NCBI RefSeq assembly: GCF_032452875.1
Contig: NC_083880.1
Coordinates: 53,394,829-53,458,828 of the forward strand
Reading direction: 5' to 3'
DNA length: 64,000 nt
Origin: Bos javanicus
Taxonomy: Eukaryota > Chordata > Mammalia > Artiodactyla > Bovidae
Part shown: one piece after another, positions 11,900 through 23,493 of the stretch
How positions within the stretch are numbered: position 1 is the stretch's first letter
Layout: every line of letters starts with the position of its first letter
Program-made: the position numbers and the translations under genes
Notes under the pieces: generated by a model
What the model was told of the DNA's origin: nothing
What the model saw: only the letters and a program-made list of their open reading frames with translations
Database searches by the model: none

Positions 11900-12402
11900 C
11901 ATGCTGCTGCTGCTGCTGCTAAGTCACTTCAGTCGTGTCCAACTCTGTGTGACCCCATAGACGGCAGCCCACCAGGCCCCCCCTCCAGTCCCTGGGATTC
12001 TCCAGGCAAGAACACTGGAATGGGTTGCCATTTCCTTCTCCAATGCATAAAAGTGAAAAGTGAAAGTGATGTCAGTCATGTCTCACTCTTAGCGACCCCA
12101 TGGACTGCCGCCCACCAGGCTCCTCCAACCATGGAATTTTCCAGGCAAGAGTACTGGAGTGGGGTGAGTGGGTCATTGCCTTCTCCGGTTAGGAGGCATA
12201 ATTGGTTACAAATAGTGCTTAAGCAAAAGTCACTCAGTTGTGTCCTACTCTTTGCAACCCCATGGACTGTACAGTCCATGGAGTTCTCCAGGCCAGAACA
12301 CTGGAGTGGGTAGCCTTTCCCTTCTTCAGGGAATCTTCCCTACCCAGGTCTCCTGCATTGCAGGCAGATTCTTTACCAGTTGAGCTACGAGGGAAGCCCC
12401 AA
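11900..12402 (-). repeat. Cluster of three Bov-tA units with a (GCT)n run
   Basis: Reverse-oriented bodies at about 11903-12053, 12055-12190 and 12225-12400. The first starts with five GCT units at about 11903, the typical 3' microsatellite of this SINE. AGGAGGCAT occurs just before the first unit and again at 12191, so the first pair may be one insertion with a target duplication (GTTAGGAGGCAT at 11891 and 12188). Confidence 0.8.
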
Positions 12403-12667
12403 ATAGTGCTTAGTGGGTGGACTTGTCAGTTCACACTCTGCTCAGGTGAACCACACGTGTTCTCCCTAAAGAGTAGGGAAGAAATAGAAAAAAAAAAAAC
12501 AACAGGATTTGTTTGTGGCATCAAAACAACTTGTTCTTTTGATTTACATCCCAGCAATTAGGCTTATGCATGTTTAATAGGATATTTCAGATAAGAAAGA
12601 ATGTGTTTGTATTTCTATCTCCTGAAACTAGATAGTCAGTGAGGCAATGAAATTAACCTGGAAAATT

Positions 12668-13058
12668 TGTTCAGTTCAGTTCAGTCGCTCAGTCGTGACC
12701 GACTCTTTGCGACCCCATGAATTGCAGCACGCAAGGCCTCCCTGTCCATCATCAACTCCTGGAGTTCACTCAGACTCACGTCCACTGAGTCAGCAATGCC
12801 ATCCAGCCATCTCATCCTCTGTTGTCCGCTTCTCCTCTGGCCCCCAATCCCTCCCAGCATCAGAGTCTTTTCCAATGAGTCAACTCTTCACATGAGGTGG
12901 CCAAAGTACTGGAGTTTCAGCTTCAGCATCATTCCCTCCAAAGAAATCCCAGGGCTGATCTCCTTCAGAATGGACTGGTTAGATATCCTTGCAGTCCAAG
13001 GGACTTTCAAGAGTCTTCTCCAACACCACAGTTCAAAAGCATCAATTCTTTGGCATGA
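12668..13058 (-). repeat. BovB LINE 3' end
   Basis: Starts with TTCAGTTCAGTTCAGTCGCT, the complement of the BovB tail, and covers only the last 390 nt of the element. Confidence 0.85.
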
Positions 13059-13065
13059 CCCTTAT

Positions 13066-13100
13066 TTTCAGTTTTGTTTTGTTTTGTTTTTGTTTTTGGC
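13066..13100. repeat. (GTTTT)n simple repeat
   Basis: Short imperfect run of GTTTT units between a BovB end and an old L1 piece. Confidence 0.7.
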
Positions 13101-13264
13101 AGTTACAAACGTTTATTTTTACTTCAGTCTGATGGAGTTCGTCTCCAGCAAAGTCTGAATAAGCTCCTGTTGCTATTTGAGCCATAAACTATACAGGTGT
13201 GATCTGATGGCATATATGTCAATGCTCTTGGGTCTAAGAAAGAAGTTTCTGTCTATACACTTGC

Positions 13265-14350
13265 AGGACTTCTGTTTTACATTTATTTAATTTTTTAAAA
13301 ATTTTTTTATTTTTAAACTTTACAATATTGTATTGGTTTTGCCAAATATCAAAATGAATCCGCCACAGGTATACATGTGTTCCCCATCCTGAACCCTCCT
13401 CCCTCTTCCCTCCCATACCATCCCTCTGGGTCGTCCCAGTGCACCAGCCCCAAGCATCCAGTATCGTGCATCGAACCTGGACTGGCGACTCGTTCCATAT
13501 ATGATATACGTATTTCAATGCCATTCTCCCAAATCACCCCACCCTCTCCCTCTCCCACAGAGTCCAAAAGACTGTTCTATACATCAGTGTCTCTTTGGCT
13601 GTCTCATATACAGGGTTATTGTTACCATCTTTCTAAATTCCATATATATGCATTAGTATACTGTATTGGTGTTTTTCTTTCTGGCTTACTTCACTCTGTA
13701 CAATAGGCTCCAGTTTCACCCACCTCATTAGAACTGATTCAAATGTATTCTTTTTAATGGCTGAGTAATACTCCATTGTGTATATGTACCACAGCTTTCT
13801 TATCCATTCATCTGTTGATGGACATCTAGGTTGCTTCCATGTCCTGGCTATTATAAACAGTGCTGTGATGAACACTGGGGTACATGTGTCTCTTTCAATT
13901 CTGGTTTCGTCAGTGTGTATGCCCAGCAGTGGGATTACTGGAGGATATTTAGGGCTAGCTCACTGTGGTTTTAATTTGCATGTTCCAATTAGTAGTGATG
14001 TTGAGCACTGTTTTATATGCTTGTTGACTGTCTACATATATTCTTTGGAGAAATGCCTGTTCAATTTTTTTGATCATTTTTAAGTTGAGTTGTTTGTTAT
14101 TTTGTTGCTGAATAGTAGGATTTCCCTTTACAGTTGCTTTCTGTGCATCTCACATGTATTTATATTATGTGTTTATGTTTTCATTTGTCTCCAGGCATTC
14201 TCTAATTCCCCTGGTGATTTCATCTTTTACCTACTGATTTTTTAAGAGAATGTTGTTTGATTTTTATGTATTGGTGAATATCTTATTTCTGTTTCTGTTA
14301 TTGATCTAGTTTGATTTTTCAAACTGTTTGACTGGTGAGTTGCTTGAATA
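13265..14350 (-). repeat. L1 3' end, antisense
   Basis: Reverse-strand ruminant L1: 3' UTR from about 13290 (GGTATACATGTGTTCCCCAT), then the ORF2 C-terminal region to about 14100, then a second reverse L1 ORF2 fragment to about 14350. Confidence 0.8.
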
Positions 14351-14469
14351 ACCCTCATTCAGATTCCATTAATTTGCCTCCTCATTCATCCTGCGTGACA
14401 ATGACACATACATAGATTTTTGTTATGGCAACTGGTTTTTGTAACTGTCAGGACAGATATGTGTGATAG

Positions 14470-17400
14470 ATAGAAAATAATCCCCCAACATAGGAGGAGC
14501 AATCAAAATTGTGAAGTAGGAGAAGCTCACCTTCTCCCACAAATACTTCAAAAATACATTTACATACAGAACAATTTTCACAATATTTACTGAGCACTGG
14601 CAGAACTTAGACTTTTGAAATGGCAGGAAAATCTCCATGCAACCGGATAGGACAAAAGAAAAAAAGAAGAAAGTAAGACAGCAGTCAGGAGGGGATCTGC
14701 ACACCTTGGGGAGAACTGTGAAAGAGACAGGTTCCTGCACTCTAGGAAGTCTCCTCACCAGTAGGGATATAAGCTGGGACAGAGGGGGAGCTTCAGAGTC
14801 TCAGAGGAGAATACAACACCTGGTTTGCAGTAGCTAGACCAGACAGAGACTTGCACGGATGGTCAGTGCCATTGATCAGCACTCCCCAGCCTGAGAAAAT
14901 CATGGGCCCATTGGGTGGGAGCTGGGTGCTTGTAGCTCAGGATTCAGAGATCAGACCCTGGCAAAGGATTGTGTGGAAATAGCCTGAAGGTGCAGGAGCC
15001 TGATATGACCTCACCTGAGGGTGTATTGTTTGAGGGGTGTGCAAGGGGAGGGGTAGGACCCACCATTTTCTCTGCTCTCAGGTGGCAAGATACTGCCTAC
15101 ACAGCTCCAGGAGGTATTACCAGTCACTCCTGCCAAGCCCTTGTTTAGAAGTAGTTGCACTCAGGAGGGCACTGTTGTGCCCTGGGGCTACAGGAATGGT
15201 CAAGAGCTACGTCCACTCCCATAATGAGCTCCAAGGCATGTGTGAGTGACCACCACTACCACGAACCCAAGAACAAGGCACCAGCCACCACATCTGCACA
15301 CCCCCATCAAGGCAATAATGGTGAACATACGCTGAGGGAAGAGGTGGCAGGCATCCACACTGAAAATAGCCTCTGCACCAAAAATATTAAACCCACACAA
15401 ACTACGCAGGGATGCTCCCCAAGAAATAGTCCTTCAAGACCACAGTAGATATCTTTTCTTCTAAACTCACAGAATAAGAAAAGTATAGGTAAAATGAAGA
15501 CACAAAGAATCAATTCCAGTTAAAAGACCAAGAGAATTCCCCTGAAAGAACAAACAATGACAGACATTTTTAGACTAATAGACACTGATTTGAAAAGGGA
15601 AATAATGAAAATACTAAAAGAATTAAGCAGGCTATCAACGGAAATGCAAAATATTGTAAAAAGGAACTAGAAAAATCATTTTCTGAGATGAAGAGTGAAC
15701 TAAAGGCAATGAATAGCAGAAAAAATAATGCAGAAGAACAAAAAAGTGATCTGGAAGATAGAATAATGAAAATCACTGAGTCAGAAAAGTATACAGACAT
15801 TCAAGCAAAAGGAAACCAAAGCAATAAAAGCAATAAAAAAATATGAGACTTATGGAATAACAAAAAGCTTGAAAACCTACACGTAATAGAGATTCCAGAA
15901 AGGAAAGAAAGAGAAAGGGGAGTCAAAAATTTGAAGAAATTAAGGCTAGAAACTTCCCAAATCTAAAGAAGGAAACCGGTATTCAGGAACAGGAAGCTCA
16001 AAGGGTCCCAAATACCATAAGCCCAAACAGATCTATACCAAGGCATATTAAAATAAAAATGGCAAAAGTTAGAGAATTCTAAAAGGTAGCAAGAGATAAA
16101 CAAAGAGTTAACTACAAGGGAACCCTCAAAAGGCTATCAGCAGATTTCTCTACAGAAGGATTGCAGGCCAGAGGGGGTGGCAAAACATTGATTCAAAGTC
16201 CTAAAAGGGAAAAATCTGCAACCTAGGATCTTCTACCCACCAAGATATTTATTTAGAGTGGAAGGAGTGATAAAGAATTTTTCAGACAAGCAAAGCTAAA
16301 AGAAAACATCAATACTAAACCTATTCTAAAAGAAACATTGAAAAGTCTTCACTACCTAGAAAAGGAGTACGAACATATAGGAAAGACTAAATCACAATTG
16401 AAAAACAGATCACCTAAATAAGCTAATACACATATTTTAAAATAAAAATCCTGTGGAAGTGATGATAAACACAGTGAACAGCAAAAGGATTAATATGAAG
16501 ATGTAAAAGGGGACATCAGAATCATATTGATGAAATGTAGGGAAGGAGAGTAGGAAAATATACCCTTAAAAAATTTCCTAGGAAGTGTTTGAACCTATAT
16601 GACTATCAGTCTAAGGCAAGTAGATATATGATGGGGTTAACATACTTGAGAAACATGGTAAACACATATCAAAAACATACAATAGAGTCACAAAAACCAA
16701 AAACATGAGTATAATATAAAAGAAAATCATCAAACCACAAAAGGGAAAAGAAAGATACAATATAGAAATATAAAATCGATGGGAAAACAAGGCATAAATT
16801 GATAATAAATACATATTTATCAATAATTAATTTAAATATCAATGGAATGAATGCTCCAATCAAAAGACACATAGTGGCATATTGGATTTTAAAAAGTAAG
16901 AGCCTACAGTATGCTGCCTTCAGGAGATTCACTTTAGGGCAAAAGATACACATCAATTGAGAGTAAGGGGATGGAAAAAGATATTTCATGCAAACAGAAA
17001 TGGCAAGAAAGCCGAGGTCACAATACTCACATCAGACAAAACAGACTTTAAAACAAAGGCCATAAAGATAAATAACAAGGCCACTATACATTGATAAAAG
17101 AATCAATATAAGAATAGGTTTTAATACTTATCAAAATATATGCACCTAATATACCAATCCCAAAGAAAGGCAATGCCAAAGAATGCTCAAACTACCGCAC
17201 TCATCTCACAAGCTAGTAAAGTAATGCTCAAAATTCTTCAAGCCAGGCTTCAGTAATACATGAACCGTGAACTTCCAGATGTTCAAGCTGGTTTTAGAAA
17301 AGGCAGAGGAACCAGAGATCAAATTGCCAACATCCTCTGGATCATGGAAAAAGCAAGAGAGTTCCAGAAAAACATCTATTTCTGCTTTATTGACTATGCC

Positions 17401-20400
17401 AAAGCCTTTGACTGTGTGGATCACAATAAACTGTGGAAAATTCTTCAAGAGATGGGAATACCAGACCACCTGATTTGCCTCTTGAGAAATTTGTATGAAG
17501 GTCAGGAAGCAACAGTTAGAACTGGACATGGAACAACAGACTGGTTCCAAATAGGAAAAAGAGTACGTCAAGGCTGTATATTGTCACCCTGTTTATTTAA
17601 CTTCTATGCAGAGTACATCATGAGAAATGCTGGGCTGGAAGAAGCACAAGCTGGAATCAAGATTGCTGGGAGAAATATCAATAACCTCAGATATGCAGAT
17701 GATACCACCCTTATGGCAGAAAGTGAAGAGGAACTAAAAAACCTCTTGATGAAAGTCAAAGAGGAGAGTGAAAAAGTTGGCTTAAAGCTCAACATTCAGA
17801 AAACAAAGATCATGGCATCTGGTCCCATCACTTCATGGGAAATAGATGGGGAAACAGTGGAAACAGTGTCAGACTTTATTTTTGGGGGCTCCAAAATCAC
17901 TGCAGGTGGTGACTGCAGCCATGAAATTAAAAGACGCTTACTCCTTGGAAAACAAGTTATGACCAACCTAGATAGCATATTGAAAAGCAGAGACATTACT
18001 TTGCCAACAAAGGTCTGTCTAGTCAGGGCTATGGTTTTTCCAGTGGTCATGTGTGGATGTGAGAGTTAGACTGTGAAGAAAGCTGAGTGCTGAAGAATTG
18101 GTGCTTTTGAACTGTGGTGTTGGAGAAGACTCTTGAGAGTCCCTTGGACTGCAAGGAGATCCAACCAGTCCATTCTGAAGGAGATCAGCCCTGGGATTTC
18201 TTTGGAAGGAATGATGCTAAAGCTGAAACTCCAGTACTTTGGCCACCTCATGCGAAGAGTTGACTCATTGGAAAAGACTCTGATGCTGGGAGGGATTGGG
18301 GGCAGGAGGAGAAAGGGACGACAGAGGATGAGATGGCTGGATGGCATCACTGACTCGATGGACATGAGTCTGAGTGAACTCCGGGAGTTGATGGTGGACA
18401 GGGAGGCCTGGCGTGCTGCAATTCATGGGGTCACAAAGAGTCAGATACGACTGAGCGACTGAACTGAACTGAACTGAATATAGGAGCACTGAAATACACA
18501 AAACACATACTAACAGAAATAAAGGGAGAAGTTGATAGGAATAAAATAATCATAGGCTACATTAGCTCCCCACTCACATCAATGGACGGATATAGACAGA
18601 AAATCAATAAGGCAGCAGAGATCCTAAATGATATAATAGAACAGTTAGACCTCACTGATATTTTCAGGAGATTATAAAAATTTTTTTAAAAAAACAGAAA
18701 ACATTTGTTTCAAGTGTATATGAAACATTCTCTTGGACTGATCACATATTGGGACACGAAACAGGTCTCAACAAATTTAAGAGTATAGAAATCATCTCCT
18801 GCATATTTTCTGACTACAACAGCATGAAACTAGAAATGGACCACAGAAAAAGAAATGAGAACAATTACATGGAGAACAAACTACATGCTAGTAACATACC
18901 AATTGGGTAAGTGATGAAATCAAAGAGGAAATCAAAAAACACCTTGAGACAAATGACAATAAGAACACAGCCACACAAAATCTGTGGAATGTAGCAAAAG
19001 CCATCCTGAGAGGGAAGTTCACAGCAATACAGGGTTTCATCAAAAGAAAAAAAAGAAAAATCTCAAATAAACAAACTGACCTACCACTTAAAAGAATTGG
19101 AAAAAGAAGAACAAACAAAACCTAAAGTCAGTTTGTCCCCAAAAGAAGAACAAACAAAGCCTAAAGGGAAGAAATAATAGAGATCAGAGAGGAAATAAAT
19201 AAAACAGAGATTTTTTTAAAAAGTAGTAAAAAAAATCAATAAAACCGAGAACTGGCTCTTTGAAAGGGTAAACAAGATGATAAACCTCTGGCCAGAATCA
19301 CCAAGAAGAAAAGAGAAAGCCCAAATAAACAAAATAAGAAATGAAAATGGAGACACAATATCCAATACCTTAGAAATGCAAAAACCCATAAGAGAATACT
19401 ATGAACAATTATATGCCAAAACATTTAACAACCTAAAAGAAACAGACGAGTTTCTAGAAACATATACCTACCAAAAATGAATCAAGAAGAAGTTGACAAT
19501 TTGAACAGACCTGTTACTAGAGGTGATGTAGAATATGTAATTAAGAAAAAAAAAATTCCTTATAAACAAAAGTCTGGAACCAGATGGCTTCACAGGCAAA
19601 TTCTACCAAACATATGTAGAAGAACTTACATTAATTCTTCTCAAACTCTTCCAAAATATTAAAAAGGAAAGAGCACTCCTAAGGGCATTCTATGAAGCCA
19701 CCATGACTCTGATACCAAAACCAGACACAGATACCACCAAAAAGAAAGTTACAGCCCTGTTTTTTGATGAAAATAGATGTAAAAATTCTCAACAAAATAT
19801 TATCAAGCCAAATCTAACACATAAACAAGATCATACACCACAACCAAGTTGGATTCATGTCAAATTCACAAGTGTGGTTCAACATATGCAAATCAATCAA
19901 TGTGATATACTTCATAAAAAAATAATAGACAAAACCACATAATCACTTCAATAGATGCAGAAAAAGCATTTCACAAAATTCAACATCTGTTCATGATAAA
20001 AACTAACCAAAGTGGATATACAGGGAACATATCTCAATATAATAAAAGCTATTTATGACAAACCCACAGCTAATATAATATTCAATGATGAAAAGCTGAA
20101 AGGTTTTCCACTAAAATCAAGAACAAGACAAGGATACTTACTCTCACCTCTTCTATTAAGCATACTTTTGGAAGTCCCAGCCACAGAAATCAAAGCAAGA
20201 AATGAAAGGTATCCAAATGGGAAGAGAAGAGGTGAAATGTCAATACATGCAGATGGCATGATACTGTATACAGAAAATCTTAAAGATTCCACACAAAACA
20301 TACTAGAACTGATCAACAAATTCTGCAATTTAGCAGAATAGAGGATTAATACAGAGAAATTGGTTGCATTTCCTTATACTAACAACAAAATATCAGAAAC

Positions 20401-20520
20401 GGAATGTTAAAAAAAAAAAGACAATACCTTTTAAAAATTGCAGCCCCTAAAATAAAATACTTAGAAATAAATCTGAGTAAGGAAGTGAGGATGAACCCTC
20501 CCAGATTGAAAGGTGTTCAA
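14470..20520 (+). repeat. Long, degraded L1 LINE split by a BovB
   Basis: A sense-oriented L1 with 5' UTR-like sequence (14490-15450), an ORF1-like Lys/Glu-rich coiled-coil region (about 15480-16500), and ORF2 endonuclease to reverse transcriptase regions from about 16800. It breaks at about 17150 where a BovB is inserted and resumes at about 18480 to 20500. Frames are broken many times (longest piece about 109 codons at 20012-20341), so it cannot move on its own. Confidence 0.75.
17155..18478 (+). mobile_element. BovB LINE with 269-codon open reverse transcriptase piece
   Basis: 5'-truncated BovB inserted in the L1. A frame at 17260-18069 keeps the central reverse transcriptase: FIDYAKAFDCVDH (catalytic Asp region), a RQGCILSPCLFN block and the YADD catalytic motif at residues 145-148 (17692-17703). 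It then stops inside the last part of ORF2, where TAG replaces a Trp codon. The 3' tail ACTGAACTGAACTGAA ends at about 18478. BovB encodes a target-primed reverse transcriptase/endonuclease. This copy lacks the endonuclease region and is not autonomous. Confidence 0.85.
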
Positions 20521-20624
20521 TACTCTACTGGGAAAGAGTAGAGGGCAATTACTAATAGCTCCAGAAAGAATGAAGTAACTGGGTCAAAGTGGAAACGATG
20601 CTCAGTTGTGGATGTGTCTGGTGG

Positions 20625-20850
20625 TGAAGGGCTTTCCCAGTGGCTCAGTGGTAAAGAATCTGGCTGCAATGCAGGAACCACAGGAAACATGTTTTTGATC
20701 CCTGGGTCAGGAAGATCCCCTGGAGGAGGGCATGGCAACCCACTCCAATGTTCTTGCCTGGAAAATCCCATGGACAGAGGAGCCTGGCAGGCTACAGTCC
20801 ATAGGATCGCAAAGAATCAGACATGACTGAAGTGACTAAGCAGCAGCAGC
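20625..20850 (+). repeat. Bov-tA SINE
   Basis: Sense copy from GGGCTTTCCCAGTGGCTCAG to GACTAAGCAGCAGCAGC. Confidence 0.85.
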
Positions 20851-20861
20851 TGGTGGTGAAA

Positions 20862-23493
20862 GTAAAGTTTGATGCTGTAAAGAATACTATTGCACAGAAA
20901 CCTGGAATGTTAGGTCCATGAATCAAGGTAAACTGGATATGGTCAAGCAGGAGATGGCAAGAGTGAACATCAACATCTTAGGAATCAGTGAACTAAAATG
21001 GATGGGAATTGGCAAATTTAATTCAGATGACCATTATATCTCTCACTTAGAAGAAATGGAGTATCTCTCATAGTCAACAAGAGTCTGAAATGCCGTTCAG
21101 TTCAGCTCAGTTCAGTCGCTCAGTCGTGTCCAACTCTTTGTGACCCCATGAATTGCAGCACGCCAGACCTCCCTGTCCATCACCAACTCCCGGAGTCCAC
21201 CCATACCCATGTCCATCAACCATGTCGGTGATGCCATCCAACCATCTCATCCTCTGTCGCCCCCTTCTCCTCCTGCCCTCAATCTTTCCCAGCATCAGGG
21301 TCTTTTCAAAAGAGTCAGCTCTCCTCATCAGGTGGTCATAGTAGTGGAGTTTCAGCTTCAACATCAGTCCTTTCAATGAACAATCAGGACTGATCTCCTT
21401 TAGGATTGGCCAGTTGGATCTCCTTGCAGTCCAAGGGACTCTCCTGAGTCTTCTCCAACATCACAGTTCAAAAACATCAATTCTTTGGCGCTCAGCTTTC
21501 TTTATAGTCCAACTCTCACATCCATACATGACCACTGGAAAAACCACAGCCTTGACTAGACGGACCTTTGTTGGCAAAGTAATGTTTCTGCTTTTTAATA
21601 TGCTGTCTAGGTTGGTCATAATTTTCCTTCCAAGGAGTAAGTGTCTTTTAATTTCATTGCTGCAATCACCATCTGTAGCAATCTTGGAGCCCAGAAAAAT
21701 AAAGTCAGCCACTGTTTCCACTGTTTCCCCATCTATTTGCCATGAAGTGATGGGACCAGATGCCATGATCTTCGTTTTCTGAATGTTGAGCTTTAAGCCA
21801 ACTTTTTCACTCTCCTCTTTCACTTTCATCAAGAGGCTCTTTAGTTCTTTTTCACTTTCTGCCATAAGGGTGGTATCATCTGCACATCTGAGGTTATTGA
21901 TATTTCTCCCGGCAATCTTGATTCCAGCTTGTGCTTCTTCCAGCCCAGCATTTCTCATGATGTACTCTGCATAGAAGTTAAATAATCAGGGTGACAATAT
22001 ACAGCCTTGACTTGGGTGCAATCTCAAAAATCACAGAATTATCTCAAGTTCCTTTCCAAGGCAAACCATTTAACGTCACAGTATCCAGGTCTATGCCCCA
22101 GCCACTGATGCTGTAGAAGCTGAAGTTGACTGGTTCTGTAAAGATCTACAGCACCTTCTATAACCAACACCAAAAAAAAAAAAAAAAGTCTTTTTCTTAT
22201 AGGGGATTGGAATGCAAAAGTAGGAAATCAAGAGATATTCAGAGTAACAGGCAAGTTTGACCTTAGAGTACAAAATGAATCAGGGCAAATGCTAACAGAA
22301 TTTTGTCAAGAGAACACACTGGTCATAGCAAACAACCTATTCCAACAACACAAGAGACGACTCTACACATGGACACCACCAGATGGTCAATATCAAAATC
22401 AGAGTGGTTATATTCTTTGCAGCCAAAGATGGAGAAGTTCTATACAATCAGCAAAAACAAGAGCTGGAGCTAACTGTGGCTCAGATCATGAGCTCCTTAT
22501 TGCAAAATTCAGGCTTAAATTGAAGAAAGTGGGGGAAATCACTGGACCATTCAGGTATGATATAATCAAATCCCTTATGATTAAACAATGGAAGTGACAA
22601 ACAGATTCAAGGGATTAGATCTGGTAAACAGAATGCCTGAAGAATTACGTATGGAGGTTTGTAGCATTGTACAGGAGGTGGTGACCAAAACTATCCCCAA
22701 GAAAAAGAAGTGCAAGAAGGCAAAGTGGTTGTCTGAGGAGGCTTTACAAATAGCTGAGGAAAGAAGAGACATGAAAGGTGAGGGAGAAATGCAAAGATAT
22801 ACCCAACTGAATGCAGAGTTCCAGAGAATAGCAAGGAGAGATAAGAAGGCCTTCTTCAATGAACATTGCAAAGAAATAGAGGAAAGCAATAGAATGGGAA
22901 AGGCTAGAGATCTGTTCAAGAAAATTGGAGATATTAAGGAAACATTTCATGCAAGTTTGGGCATGATAAAGGACAGAAATGGTAAAGACTTAACAGGGCA
23001 GAAGAGATTAAGAGGTGGCAAGAAAATAACAGAGGAACTGTACAAAAAAAGCTCTTAATGACCTGGATAACCATGATGGTATGGTCACTCACCTAGAGCC
23101 AGACATCTTGGAGTCTGAAGTCAAGTGGGCCTTAGGAGGCATTACTACCAACAAAGCTAGTAGAGGTGACAGAATTCCACCTGAGCTATTTAAAATCCTA
23201 AAGGATGATGCTGTGAAAGTGCTGCGTTCATTATGCTAGCAAATTTGGAAAACTCAGTAGTGGCCACGGGACTGGAAAAGATCAGTTTTCATTCCAATCC
23301 CAGAGAAAGGCAATGCCAAAGAATGTTCAAAGTACCATACAATATGCTCATTTCACATGCTAACAAGGTAATGCTCCAAATCCTTCAAGCTAGGCTTCAG
23401 CAGTACCTGAACTGAGAACTTCCAGATGTACAAGCTAGGTTTTAAAGAGGCAGAGGAACCAGAGAGAAAATTGCCAACAGTAGTTGGATCATG
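20862..23493 (+). mobile_element. BovB LINE, 5' two-thirds, with nested BovB inside
   Basis: Sense BovB endonuclease region at 20862-21090 (GAATCAAGGTAAACTGGATA and AGTGAACTAAAATGGATGGG blocks), resuming at about 22010 (CTTGGGTGCAATCTCAAAAA) and running through the linker (156-codon frame 22588-23058) to the start of the reverse transcriptase. It stops abruptly at about 23493, where the grancalcin retrocopy begins. BovB copies usually lack the 5' end, so a copy with a 5' part but no 3' end implies a later deletion or rearrangement at this boundary. Confidence 0.8.
21092..22008 (-). mobile_element. BovB LINE nested in another BovB, inverted
   Basis: Starts with TTCAGTTCAGCTCAGTTCAG (tail complement) and runs back to the reverse transcriptase. 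The reverse-strand frame 21461-21958 reads 165 codons and keeps a changed catalytic motif, CADD instead of YADD. The host BovB is interrupted at this point and continues on the far side. Confidence 0.85.

Noticed and set aside
15480..16500. Coiled-coil frames as a host gene
   Set aside because: They are pieces of L1 ORF1 inside a longer degraded L1.
17260..18069. Reverse transcriptase frame with YADD as a host or diversity-generating gene
   Set aside because: Sequence, 3' tail (ACTGAACTGAACTGA) and many copies in the window identify it as a BovB LINE.
20625..20720. tRNA genes at SINE heads
   Set aside because: Bov-tA and CHR SINEs have tRNA-derived heads, but they do not form full cloverleafs with an acceptor stem.
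22588..23058. 156-codon Lys/Glu-rich frame as a novel protein
   Set aside because: It is the linker region of the same BovB, present again at 25668 onward.
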